Part shown: one piece after another, positions 1-8,578 of the stretch
Layout of the letters: every line of letters begins with the position of its first letter
Numbering within the stretch: position 1 is the first letter of the stretch
Notes under the pieces: generated by a model
What the model saw: the letters and a program-made list of their open reading frames with translations, nothing else
The model's database searches: none
What the model was told of the DNA's origin: nothing
Translations under genes and position numbers: made by a program
Assembly: GCA_020846005.1 (NCBI GenBank)
Contig: JADLEQ010000113.1
Coordinates: forward strand, 1 to 33,086
Reading direction: 5' to 3'
DNA length: 33,086 nucleotides
Origin: Polyangiaceae bacterium
GTDB lineage: Bacteria; Myxococcota_A; Polyangia; Polyangiales; Polyangiaceae

Positions 1-270
1 GCCGATGCCGCCGATGCCGCCGATGCCGCCGATGCCGCCGATGCCGCCGATGCCGCCGATGCCACCGATGCCGCCGATGCCGCCGATGCCACCGATCCCA
101 CCGATCCCACCGTTGCCTCCCGACCCCGACGAGCCGCCGGTCCCCGCGATGCCGCCGATGCCACCGATGCCGCCGATGCCGCCGATGCCGCCGATACCGC
201 CGATACCGCCGATACCACCGATACCACCGATACCGCCGATACCGCCGATACCGCCGATGCCGCCGAAGCC
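1..270. repeat. 9-bp coding tandem repeat (Gly-Ile-Gly codons)
   Basis: Near-perfect repetition of the 9-mer gccgatgcc on the + strand, reading Gly-Gly-Ile on the minus strand. There are two blocks, 1-113 and about 148-270, separated by a non-repeated Gly/Ser segment. Variant copies differ mostly at wobble bases (gat/gata, gcc/acc), so the peptide repeat is maintained. The block may continue past base 1. Confidence 0.9.
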
Positions 271-864
271 GCCGAAACCACCCGCCGCGGGAGCGTTCCC
301 GGACGTCGGGAGGGCGTCGAGATCGATCGAGTCAGCGCCCGCGCACGCCAGCGCCGCGCCGGCGTAGCGAACCGCGAGCGCCGTCTCGGCGCCTCCCACG
401 AACTGGACGACCGTCGGATCCAGCGGCAGCCAGCCGGCGTCCAGCGCGCCGCCGCGGCACGCGGCCGAGCCCGCCGCGCACGCACGCACCGTGCACGCGC
501 CGTCGGCGCAGACGGAGATCCGCCCGCTGCCCGTGACGGCGACCTGCGACACGTCGATCGAGACGAGCTCCGAGCAGGGCGAGTCGCCCGCGCCGACGCG
601 GATCTCCGTCAGCCCGCAGCTCCCGAGCGTGCGCGCCTCAGCACCGCCCAGCTCCACGCCGAGCTCCAGGGAGCCGCCCTCCCCTCGCCGCAGGCCGGTG
701 AGGCTCACCGTGCACGTCGCGTCGCCCGTAATCCAGAGCGGCCCCGCCACCGATGACGGCTGCTCCGTCGGCGCCGGAGACTCTGCGGAGCAGGCCCACG
801 CGGCGAGCGGGACGCCAGCGGCCCAGAGGAGCGTCGAGCGGAACGGGAGGCGGGGACGAAGCAT
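1..864 (-). CDS. Exported Gly-Gly-Ile repeat protein, C-terminus beyond window edge
   Basis: The reading frame is open from an ATG at 864 to base 1, so only the first 288 codons are visible. AAGGAG at 871-876, six bases before the ATG, supports the start. Residues 1 to about 26 form a signal peptide (basic start, hydrophobic core, then AAWAC); the Cys may be a lipobox cysteine but the match is weak, so lipoprotein is only possible. Residues about 30-195 are a Cys-containing beta-rich region with paired cysteines, as in many myxobacterial surface proteins. From about residue 200 the protein becomes almost pure Gly-Gly-Ile/Gly-Gly-Phe repeats, broken once by a Gly/Ser stretch. I recognise no catalytic domain. 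By analogy with the neighbouring exported proteins a MYXO-CTERM tail may lie outside the window; that is inference. Confidence 0.8.
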   Translation of the reverse strand, partial: MLRPRLPFRSTLLWAAGVPLAAWACSAESPAPTEQPSSVAGPLWITGDATCTVSLTGLRRGEGGSLELGVELGGAEARTLGSCGLTEIRVGAGDSPCSELVSIDVSQVAVTGSGRISVCADGACTVRACAAGSAACRGGALDAGWLPLDPTVVQFVGGAETALAVRYAGAALACAGADSIDLDALPTSGNAPAAGGFGGFGGIGGIGGIGGIGGIGGIGGIGGIGGIGGIGGIGGIGGIAGTGGSSGSGGNGGIGGIGGIGGIGGIGGIGGIGGIGGIGGIGGIGGIG

Positions 865-940
865 GTGGATCTCCTTGAGGACGAGCGGACACGCGCCTAC
901 GCAGGCGCCCGCGCTGGGTCAAGTGGCTGACCCGCGCCGC

Positions 941-968
941 TTGACGGGAGCCCGAGGTCTGGGAGACT
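941..968 (+). promoter_or_regulatory. Candidate promoter for the MYXO-CTERM protein
   Basis: TTGACG at 941-946 (5 of 6 to the -35 consensus), 16 bases, then GAGACT at 963-968 (weak -10), ending seven bases before the GTG at 976. The expected transcription start falls at or next to the start codon. Judged by eye only. Confidence 0.4.
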
Positions 969-975
969 ACCGACC

Positions 976-1668
976 GTGGACGTGCGGCGGATCGTGGCGG
1001 CGGGGTTCTTGGCGGCGGCCTCTGCCTGGGGGGCACCCGCTCGCGCCGACGCAGGCCCTCTGGCCGACGCGGCGCTCTCCGAGGCGGGGCTCGATGCGGA
1101 CGCCGACGCGCAGCTCGACGCCGACGCGCAGCTCGACGCGCCTACGTCCGGCGATGCAACGGAGGCGGACGCGGTGGGCGACACGTCGGCGCCCGAGCAG
1201 GACGCCGCGGACGCCGCGCCAGACGCCGGCGTCGACGACGCGCTGCCCGGCGAGGGCGGCGCCGACGCCCCTGCGACCGACGCCCCGGACGACGCTGCAG
1301 GCGACTCCGACGCCCCCCCTCCCGACGACGGTGCGACGGAAGGCGGCGGCGGCGGAGGCGCGACCGGCGGCTTCGGCGGTGTCGGGGCGGTCGGCGGATA
1401 CGCTGGATCCGGCGGGTACGGTGGGGGCACGGGCGGGTCAGGCGCCGTAGGCGGGTATGGAGCGTCCGGTGGCTACGTCCCGACGGGCGGCAGCGCGGGC
1501 GCGCCGGGCACGGGCGGAGGCGGCCAGACGATCGTTCCCGGCCCCTCGGCACCGGTGCAGGACAGCGGGTGCGCGTGCGGGGTCCCCTCGCCCGCTCCGC
1601 GTACGCCGATGCTCGCCGCCGTCTCCGCGGCCCTCGGCGTCGCCGCGCTGCGGCGCCGCCGGCGCTAG
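976..1668 (+). CDS. Secreted Asp/Ala- and Gly-rich protein with MYXO-CTERM sorting tail
   Basis: 230 residues from a GTG. Residues 1-25 are a signal peptide ending in an Ala-Arg-Ala-type site. About 25-120 is low-complexity and rich in Asp and Ala, and 120-190 is Gly-rich with Tyr/Gly repeats. The last 35 residues hold Gly-Cys-Ala-Cys, a Pro-rich turn, a hydrophobic stretch and five terminal arginines, the layout of the MYXO-CTERM tail. In that family the tail is thought to be processed and the protein anchored at the cell surface. There is no catalytic domain; a structural or adhesive role is possible but unproven. It converges with the next gene, and the stop codons of both lie in one CTAG (1665-1668). 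No Shine-Dalgarno is seen, and a -10-like hexamer lies seven bases before the start. Confidence 0.78.
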   Translation: MDVRRIVAAGFLAAASAWGAPARADAGPLADAALSEAGLDADADAQLDADAQLDAPTSGDATEADAVGDTSAPEQDAADAAPDAGVDDALPGEGGADAPATDAPDDAAGDSDAPPPDDGATEGGGGGGATGGFGGVGAVGGYAGSGGYGGGTGGSGAVGGYGASGGYVPTGGSAGAPGTGGGGQTIVPGPSAPVQDSGCACGVPSPAPRTPMLAAVSAALGVAALRRRRR

Positions 1669-3428
1669 CGCCACGCGCGGACGGCCCGCCGCCGCGCGCG
1701 CGCCGCGAGCACGCCCCCGACGGCCCCGGCCAGGGCGAGCCAGACGCGCGTCGTTTCATCTCGTCCGGCGGCGCGGCAGGCGCACCCGGGCGCGGCTGCC
1801 GGCGGCGCTGGCGCGGCGCTGTGCGCGCCGGCGCCCCCCGCCCACGGCGGCCGGCCGCCCCCCTCGCCCGAGGTGGTGCCGCCCGCTCCGCCCGAGCTGG
1901 TGCCACCCGCCCCGCCCGGGGTCGTGCCACCCGCCCCGCCCGGGGTCGCGCCGCCCGCCCCGCCCGAGGTCGTGCCGCCCGCCCCGCCCGCGCCGCCAGC
2001 CGGCGCCGCAGCGTAGTTCTCGGCCCCGGGGGTCAGCTCGGCGCCGAGTGGGAGGTCGTCGGAGGCGCGGGTGCTCGAGTACCCTCGGGTCGACGCGCTC
2101 GCCCCGTCGAGCTCGCCCGACCACCAGGCGCCGGCGGAGCGGGGCGTGTCGTCACCGCGGAACCGCGACGCGGCGTGGACGCTCGCGGAGAGGGGCGTCA
2201 CGTCGACCCCCGCGTAGGCGAGATCCGGCGCCGTCCCGTCTCTCCACGCGACGGCGTCGACGACGACCATCCCGGCCGGCAGCTCCAGCACGCCGTCGTC
2301 GTCCGCGTCGAGATCCGTGCCCGCCACCACGCTCGCGCCGCCGGATACCACGAGGAACGTCGCGCTGCCGTTCTCCAACCCGCCCGCGGTGGCGTCGAGC
2401 GCCGGCGACACCACCCTGGCCGTCTCGGGGGGGAGGACGTGGCCCGCGCTCGAGCCGATCACCAGCAGGCCATTCCCGCCGAACGAGCACACCCCACCGC
2501 ACGCGCTCCCGATGTCGAAGACCAGATCGACGCGGCCAAGCTGCGTGGGCTGGGTCCCGCCGCCGTCGCCCTCGAGCACCAGCACTTGGTGGCCGCCCAG
2601 CGTCCCGCCCGGGGTGCCGCGCAGCTCCAGGTACTCATACCCCGAGTCCGCCCCCGGTGGGTTCGCGCTGATCTCATTCAGCAGCACGAGCGAGGCCGCC
2701 CCGCTCGCGCCGGCCGCCCCGCTCGCGCCGGCCGCCCCCCCGTCGGGATCACACGGCGCGGGAGGCGCCGCGCTGCCGAGCGGCTGCGGCGGCGCCCCGG
2801 CGAAGTCCGTCGCGTTGTCGTCCGTGTCGACGCAGCCCGCGCCGGCGCGCGCGAGCGCCTCTACAGCGCTGCCGCCGAGCACCGGACCGCTCCCCTCGAA
2901 CTGCTGCGCGCTCCCGTACCCGACGAGATCCTCGCCCGCGCCGAGCGCGCACGGCGCCGCGGTCGTGCCGCAGCCGGCCAGGGGCGTGCGGACGAGCGCG
3001 AGCTTCCCAGAGGTCGAGCTGAGCGACAGCGTCGCGGCGCCCGTCGTCACCAGATCCGGGGCCGGCAGCGCGACGCCGGCACCCGTAGACCCCGCGGCGA
3101 GCTGCACCAGGTACCGACCGCCCGCCGGCAGCGTCGCCTCCGGCAGCGCGACGCTCACCGAGGGCGCGAACAGCCCCGCGGCGCTCGCATACTGTAGGTG
3201 CCACCCGCCCGTCTCGATCGGAGCGCTCCCCCGGTTGAACAGCACCACGTAGTCGTGCGCGTAGCGCGCGCCGGAGTTTCCTCCGCGTCCGTAGATCTCC
3301 CGGAGGACCAGCGCCGCGCCGAGCGCGTGCCGCGAGCGCTGGACGCGCTCGGCGCGACCGTCGTCGCCCGAGCACGCGGCGAGCGCAAGCGCGGCCAGCA
3401 CCCTCCACGAGCCGGAACGGCGCGTCAT
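1665..3428 (-). CDS. Lamin-tail-domain lipoprotein with MYXO-CTERM tail
   Basis: 587 residues from the ATG at 3428, chosen because it places a basic start and hydrophobic core directly before the lipobox LAAC (Cys about residue 19); GGGAG lies six bases upstream. The frame is open further upstream but those codons would precede the signal peptide. Two lamin-tail-like beta modules are visible: about residues 35-165 (LREIYGRGG, then DYVVLFNRG) and 255-400 (LLNEISANPP, then YEYLELRG). Such modules are common in bacterial surface proteins and usually bind or scaffold; no active site is evident. A Gly-Gly-Thr repeat region (about 480-525) leads to a Cys-Ala-Cys motif, a hydrophobic helix and an Arg-rich end, a MYXO-CTERM tail. 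Having both a lipobox and this tail is unusual. Confidence 0.8.
   Translation of the reverse strand: MTRRSGSWRVLAALALAACSGDDGRAERVQRSRHALGAALVLREIYGRGGNSGARYAHDYVVLFNRGSAPIETGGWHLQYASAAGLFAPSVSVALPEATLPAGGRYLVQLAAGSTGAGVALPAPDLVTTGAATLSLSSTSGKLALVRTPLAGCGTTAAPCALGAGEDLVGYGSAQQFEGSGPVLGGSAVEALARAGAGCVDTDDNATDFAGAPPQPLGSAAPPAPCDPDGGAAGASGAAGASGAASLVLLNEISANPPGADSGYEYLELRGTPGGTLGGHQVLVLEGDGGGTQPTQLGRVDLVFDIGSACGGVCSFGGNGLLVIGSSAGHVLPPETARVVSPALDATAGGLENGSATFLVVSGGASVVAGTDLDADDDGVLELPAGMVVVDAVAWRDGTAPDLAYAGVDVTPLSASVHAASRFRGDDTPRSAGAWWSGELDGASASTRGYSSTRASDDLPLGAELTPGAENYAAAPAGGAGGAGGTTSGGAGGATPGGAGGTTPGGAGGTSSGGAGGTTSGEGGGRPPWAGGAGAHSAAPAPPAAAPGCACRAAGRDETTRVWLALAGAVGGVLAARARRRAVRAWR
1876..1989. 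repeat. 24-bp coding tandem repeat (Gly-Gly-Ala/Thr linker)
   Basis: Four full 24-base units starting at 1876, 1900, 1924 and 1948 plus a partial fifth. They encode the Gly-rich linker before the MYXO-CTERM tail of the lamin-tail protein. Units differ by a few bases; no spacers separate them. Confidence 0.8.
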
Positions 3429-3596
3429 CGCCCGCTCCCGCACGCGATCGAGCGGACTCGCGCTTCGCCGCCGCTCCCCCGACGCTGGGCGAGCCCCCCT
3501 GCCACCGAGCCGCTCGCCCCGCTGCAGCACGGCGCGGTCGGTCCGGGCGCGTGACCGTCGACCGACCCAGCGCCGGCGGCGCGCGGGCGGTCGATC

Positions 3597-6500
3597 TCAG
3601 TCCTCGATGAGCTCGGCGTCGTCGGCGACGATCTCCTCTTCGTCGTCGCCCGAGAGGTCACCCGAACTGTCCACAGCGAACGCGGGGCGGGTGATCTGGG
3701 TGTGATCGCTGCGGGACACCGCTGCGTCGTCGCCCTCCACCATCGAGCGATCGGCCGCTTCCTGCAGCTCTTGGACGCTGGCCGCCACCGTCTGCTCGCC
3801 TTCGTAGCCGAGGTCGGCCGGCGGCGGCGGCTGCCGCAGCCCCTCGAGCGCGCCGCCGTCGAGGTCGGCATCGCCAGCGGCGGGGGGGACGGTAGGTTGG
3901 TCATCGTCTCCCGAGTCGGACGCTGCGGGCTCGGGTTGCGCGGGCGCCTCGCTCGGCGCGCTGGCGACGGGGGGCTCAGTGGGCGGCCGGGCAGGCCGCT
4001 CGCTGGGCGGAGCGGCCTCGGGTGGCGCGGGTGCGGGCGCCGGCGGCGCTGGCGGCGGGCGGGAGCCCTTCTTCAGCATGTTGCTCTTCGCGCGGTCCAG
4101 GCCCTCGGTGGCCTCGGGATCGCCTGCCTTCATGCGCAGCACGCGGCGCCACGCGTCCGCGGCCTCGCGCGCGTCGGCGAGTCGCTCCTCCCAGAGCCGC
4201 GCCACCTTCCGGGCGATCTCGACGCGGATCGCTGGGTCCTTCCCGCGTAGGATCTGGTCCTCATAGAGCTGCACGATCCCGCGGCAGTCGTCGAGCTCCG
4301 TGAGCAGGCCGAGGAGCTGGTCCATCACGGCCTGATCGGCAGGCGCGAGATCGTGGAGCCGCTTGAGGTCCGCACATGCGGCCACCCGATCGCCCAGCTC
4401 GTCGCGTCGCACCGCCGCGCGACGCGCCAGGAGCTTGCGGACGAGCGGGCCGTCGAAGACCTCCTCGAGCGCGCGGCTGAGCACCGCGTCCGCGCGCGCC
4501 GGCTCGCCGAGCTCGAGCGCGAGTTCCATCAGCGAGTCGAGCGAGGCGTCATCGACGTGAGCGATGACGGCGTCGCCCAACCAGCGGAACGCCAGGTCGT
4601 CGTCGCGCAGCTCGGCGTGCGCGATCCGCGACGCGCGACGCAGGAGTGCGCTCCGGGTCCGGCCGCCGTCGCGAGCGCCCTGCCCCCCCGCGGCGAACGC
4701 CTCCGCCACGAGCCGCCGCATTCGCGGCGTCTCCGCCCCTTCGTCGGCCTCGCGCGCCATCTGCTCGAGCGCATCGAGGGCGTCCTCCTGCGCGGCGCCG
4801 CCCAGCGCGAGGTCGAGGAAGCCGCGGGCGCGGTCGCCCAGGTCGGCCGCAACCGCCACCTGCGCGGCCCGCCCGAGCGCGTGCAGCTTGTCTGCCGGGT
4901 TCTTGCAGCGGGTGATCTGGCGCTCGTACACCTCCACCGCCGCGGCCGGATCCGCGCCCAGCGCCGCGAGGCGCGCCAGGAGCGGCTCGGCGTCGCCCGG
5001 CGCCACGCTGGTGAGCGCCTGCTCGCCGTGCAGCACCGCCTCGGCTCGATCGACGCCCGCCCGAGCGAGCACCTCCGCCTGGCGGACCATCTCCTCCGCG
5101 CGCGCCGGCCCCGACAGCGGCTGCACCAGGAGGTCGTGGGCCATCGAGAGCGTCTCGAGGTCGGTGAGGCGGAGCGCGACCTCCTCCATCCGCTGCGCGA
5201 GCTCGGCGTCGGCGCCCCGCGTCCGCGCGAGCTCCTGAGCCACCCGCGCGGCGTCGGCGTCCCGCCCCACCTCGAGGAACCGATCGAACGACCCGCGGAG
5301 CTTCTCGTTGCGTGAGGCGCCCGCGGGCGCGTCCGCGTACCACTCCACGAGCTTCGCCGCGACGACGCCCTTCCAGCCGAGGCGATCGCCGAGAGCGACG
5401 TAGTCCTCGCGGCATGCCTCGTCGCCGCGGTCGGCGCCCTCGCCGAGCGCCGCGAGCGCCTCGTCGCCCTTGCCCACCTTGTCGGCGAGGATTTCGGCGA
5501 GGCGGCGCGTCATCGCGCTCGCCTCGTCCTCGTCGCCCTCGACCTCGATGCCGAGCGCGAGGTAGCGGGCGACCTCGGGCCAGTCCTCGACCTTCTCACT
5601 GAGCTGGCAGAGGCGGCTCACCGCGTCGTAGTCCTCCGGGTCGGCGCTGCGCACCAACCCCAGCGCGCGGATCGCCGCTCGCGGATCGTCGAGCGGACCC
5701 TCGTAGAGATCGGAGAGCCGCCGAGCGAGATCGAGGCGCGACTCCGCAGCGTCGGTGTCCGTGGGCTCGGGCGCAGGTTCGCCGAGCAGCGCGAGGTGCC
5801 GCTCGAGCGCGTGGGCGACGCCGCGTGGATCGTCCACCTTCTCGTGCAGCGCGGCGAGCGCGGTCAACGCCTCCACGGACCGTGCGTCGAGGTCCCTCAG
5901 GATCGTCTCGTAGCGCTCGATGGCCCCCGCCGAGTCGTCGAGGCCGTCGGAGACGAGGCGCGCCTCCCTCAGCGCGATCTCGAGCCGCTGCGCCGGCTCC
6001 TCCGTGATCTTGGCGAGGCGGTGCAGGTACTCGGCCGCCTCCCCCGGCTCGGCGCGCTCCTCGGCGTCCGCCGCGAGCGCAGCCAGCGTCTCGGCGTCGT
6101 CGCCGTCGTTGAGGACGAGCAGGAGGCTCTCACGCGCGGCGTCCGGCGACGCGAGTTGCTCGCGCTGCAGCGTCGCCGCGCGCTTGCGGAGCCCCACGCG
6201 CGCCGCCCGATCCTGGAGCGCCTCGGCGCGGCGCAGCACGAACGCCGCGATCTCCTCCCAGCGATCGGCCTCGGCGTAGGCGTCCTCGAGCCGCTTCGCG
6301 AGCTCGTCGTCGGTCGGGTCGAGCCCGCAGGCCTGCTCGAGGCGCGCGACGGCGCTCTCGGCGTCGCCGGCGCGTCGGAGGTGCTCGGCCTCCCGTGCGT
6401 GGTGCTGGGCCTGGTCGCGCGGGCGCCCGGCGAGCTTGCCGAGCTCGCCGGCAGCGGTGGCCGCCTGATCCCACGCCTCGCCGCGGACGAAGCAGCGCTC

Positions 6501-8453
6501 GGCCGCCTCCCAGTGCGCTGGCTTCTGCGTGATCTGCGCGGCCTCGGCGAACGCCTCGCCCGCGGCGACCGAGTCGCCCGCGGCCTCGCGGAGCCCGCCG
6601 AGCTTCTCCAGCGAGTTCGCGCGCGCGGAGTCGTCGCTCAGGCTCCCGACGTTGTCGGCCAGCACCTGGGCCGCCAGGTCGAGCCGCTCACCCTTCTCGA
6701 AGAATTTCACCGCCGTCCCGAGCGCGCTCTCGTCCTCGGGAGACAGGTTCGCGATGCGAGCCCACGCCTCTCCCGCCGCGACCGGGTCCTTGCGCTTCTG
6801 TTCGTGGATCTTCGCCAGCGCCTTCTCCAGCGAGATCCGCGCCTCGACGTCAGTCTCCTGCTCGGCCTCCTGCTCGAGGACGGTCGCCAGATCGTCCCAG
6901 CGCCCCCCGCGCTCCAGGAGCCGGCGCAGCTGCCCGCGGACGGCCTCGTCGCTGCGATCCAGCGCGACGAGTTGCTTCAGCGCCTGGATCGCGGTGTCCA
7001 GGTCGCGGAGCTGCGTCTCGCAGAGACCGGCGATCTCGCGCAGCCACCCCTTCCGGCGATCGGCCTCCACGCCGTGAGCTCGGGTCGCGGTGAGGAGCAC
7101 GTCCCGGAGCTCCGCGTACTTGCGCGTCTGTCTGAGGAAGCCCTCGAGGAAGGTGAGCGCCTCCTCGTTGGTCGCCTCGAGCCCGAGGACCTCGCGGTAC
7201 TTCTCGGCGGCCTCGGTCTTCCGCGCCTTGCGGACCAGGCCCTCCGCCGCGTCCAGCAGGGCGCGGATCTTCTCAGGGCTGGCCGCGACCGGGGGCGCCA
7301 CGGGCGAGTCGTCCTCCGGCTCGACCTCGTCGGCCTCCTCCGCGACGCTCGCTGCTGCGCGGAGGCGCGCGGAGGAGGACTGCTGCGCCGGAGGCGGCGG
7401 CGCGGGAGGCGTGCTGCCAGCGAAGCGGCGGGCCTCTGCCGCGAGCGCGCCTTGCGGGTTGGCCTGGAGGTAGCGCGCGGCCGGCGACGCGAGCTCCGTG
7501 GTGCGCCCGAGCTGCTCGCCGAAATAGAGCGCGAGCTGGAGCGCGCGGTCGTGGCTCGGGTCGACCTCGGCGCCACAGAGCGCGTACGCGAGGCCGTGTT
7601 CGCCCTGGTAGGTCTCCGAGAGCTCGGCGAAGAGCCCCGCCGCCTCGGCGCGGTCCGACGGGTGCACGGCCTCGCCCGCCTGCACCCGCTCGAGGACATA
7701 GGTCGCCAACTGCTGCTTGAGCGCCGGATCGGCGCCGCCCTCGACCGACCGGGCGTGGCGCGCCGCCTGGGTCGCGCCCGCGAGATCGCCGGCGTTCCGT
7801 CGGACCTCGGCCTCGTCCGTATACAGCGCCAACTGCCGCTCCGGATCTGTGACGAGCGCGAGCTCGGCGGCGAACAGCGGGGCGGCATCGGCCCACTGAC
7901 CGAGCGCCTTGTAGAGCTCCCGGAGCGCGTAGATCGCGTACTGGCTGGAAGGATCGTACTCGATCGCGCGCCGGTAGTTCTCCACCGCGCGCGCCGGCTG
8001 CGCGAGCGGTGCTTCGGCCCACAAGCGGCCCAGCTCCTCGTGGAGCCCCGCGACGTGGGCGCGCATGTCGGAGTCCTGGCCGGCGTGCGGGGCGAGCGCC
8101 TTCGCGCGGCGCTCCAGCAGCGCCACCAGAGCCTTCACGTCGCCCTTCTCGCGGTAGAGCTCGGCCAGGCGGTCCGCAGGGTTCGGCTGCGTCGGATCGC
8201 GGTCGATGGCGATCATGAGCGCGCGCGCGGCGCGGTGCGCGTCGCCGAGCGTGGTCGACCAGACGTTGGCCGCCTCCGTCAGCCAGTGGCTGGCGAACGC
8301 CGGATCCTGCGTCGCCGTGCCGACCTTCTCGAGCAGCATCGCGTACGATCGCGGGTCGCTCTGCCCGGCTTGGTGCGCCCAGCCGAGCGCTTCTTGGTCG
8401 TGCGGGTTCTGCACCAGACGCGCGACGAGCGCGTCCATCTCCCTGGGATCCAT
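3597..8453 (-). CDS. Giant tetratricopeptide-repeat (TPR) protein
   Basis: 1618 residues from the ATG at 8453. A GTG four codons upstream (8465) is also in frame, but it would lie inside a TAGCGT -10-like hexamer, so I prefer the ATG. There is no signal peptide, so it is probably cytoplasmic. Almost the whole length is helical, Ala/Glu/Leu/Arg-rich TPR-like repeats (patterns such as AAENYRRAIEYDPSS and YREVLGLEATNEEAL), with a Pro/Ser-rich break near residues 350-395. About 1455-1618 is disordered: Pro/Ala-rich, then very acidic, ending in a run of Glu/Asp. TPR arrays mediate protein-protein contacts; the partner is unknown. Proteins with this N-terminus appear to be typical of Polyangia (from memory). 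It is transcribed divergently from the gene at 8579, and 168 bases without an evident gene separate it from the lipoprotein downstream. Confidence 0.88.
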   Translation of the reverse strand: MDPREMDALVARLVQNPHDQEALGWAHQAGQSDPRSYAMLLEKVGTATQDPAFASHWLTEAANVWSTTLGDAHRAARALMIAIDRDPTQPNPADRLAELYREKGDVKALVALLERRAKALAPHAGQDSDMRAHVAGLHEELGRLWAEAPLAQPARAVENYRRAIEYDPSSQYAIYALRELYKALGQWADAAPLFAAELALVTDPERQLALYTDEAEVRRNAGDLAGATQAARHARSVEGGADPALKQQLATYVLERVQAGEAVHPSDRAEAAGLFAELSETYQGEHGLAYALCGAEVDPSHDRALQLALYFGEQLGRTTELASPAARYLQANPQGALAAEARRFAGSTPPAPPPPAQQSSSARLRAAASVAEEADEVEPEDDSPVAPPVAASPEKIRALLDAAEGLVRKARKTEAAEKYREVLGLEATNEEALTFLEGFLRQTRKYAELRDVLLTATRAHGVEADRRKGWLREIAGLCETQLRDLDTAIQALKQLVALDRSDEAVRGQLRRLLERGGRWDDLATVLEQEAEQETDVEARISLEKALAKIHEQKRKDPVAAGEAWARIANLSPEDESALGTAVKFFEKGERLDLAAQVLADNVGSLSDDSARANSLEKLGGLREAAGDSVAAGEAFAEAAQITQKPAHWEAAERCFVRGEAWDQAATAAGELGKLAGRPRDQAQHHAREAEHLRRAGDAESAVARLEQACGLDPTDDELAKRLEDAYAEADRWEEIAAFVLRRAEALQDRAARVGLRKRAATLQREQLASPDAARESLLLVLNDGDDAETLAALAADAEERAEPGEAAEYLHRLAKITEEPAQRLEIALREARLVSDGLDDSAGAIERYETILRDLDARSVEALTALAALHEKVDDPRGVAHALERHLALLGEPAPEPTDTDAAESRLDLARRLSDLYEGPLDDPRAAIRALGLVRSADPEDYDAVSRLCQLSEKVEDWPEVARYLALGIEVEGDEDEASAMTRRLAEILADKVGKGDEALAALGEGADRGDEACREDYVALGDRLGWKGVVAAKLVEWYADAPAGASRNEKLRGSFDRFLEVGRDADAARVAQELARTRGADAELAQRMEEVALRLTDLETLSMAHDLLVQPLSGPARAEEMVRQAEVLARAGVDRAEAVLHGEQALTSVAPGDAEPLLARLAALGADPAAAVEVYERQITRCKNPADKLHALGRAAQVAVAADLGDRARGFLDLALGGAAQEDALDALEQMAREADEGAETPRMRRLVAEAFAAGGQGARDGGRTRSALLRRASRIAHAELRDDDLAFRWLGDAVIAHVDDASLDSLMELALELGEPARADAVLSRALEEVFDGPLVRKLLARRAAVRRDELGDRVAACADLKRLHDLAPADQAVMDQLLGLLTELDDCRGIVQLYEDQILRGKDPAIRVEIARKVARLWEERLADAREAADAWRRVLRMKAGDPEATEGLDRAKSNMLKKGSRPPPAPPAPAPAPPEAAPPSERPARPPTEPPVASAPSEAPAQPEPAASDSGDDDQPTVPPAAGDADLDGGALEGLRQPPPPADLGYEGEQTVAASVQELQEAADRSMVEGDDAAVSRSDHTQITRPAFAVDSSGDLSGDDEEEIVADDAELIED

Positions 8454-8463
8454 GGCGGGCGGC

Positions 8464-8469
8464 ACGCTA
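8464..8469 (-). promoter_or_regulatory. Candidate -10 element of the TPR gene
   Basis: TAGCGT on the minus strand, ten bases before the ATG at 8453. No convincing -35 is seen. It belongs to the set of TANNNT hexamers close to start codons in this window. Confidence 0.3.
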
Positions 8470-8578
8470 CCACGCTGCGAAGCGCGGCCGCAACGCGGGA
8501 ATCCATGGAAGATTCCGCGCCGAACGCGCTCGGGGCGGGCCAGGCGTAAGCCGCGCGGTGCGCCTCCGTTCTCGTGCC

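Noticed and set aside
5..367. Met-Pro-Pro repeat ORF on the + strand
   Set aside because: It is the antisense reading of the Gly-Gly-Ile repeat in the minus-strand gene, which has a ribosome-binding site and signal peptide.
5796..8549. 917-codon ORF on the + strand
   Set aside because: It lies antisense to the TPR gene and is Arg/Leu/Glu-biased as expected for a shadow in GC-rich DNA; no domain is visible.
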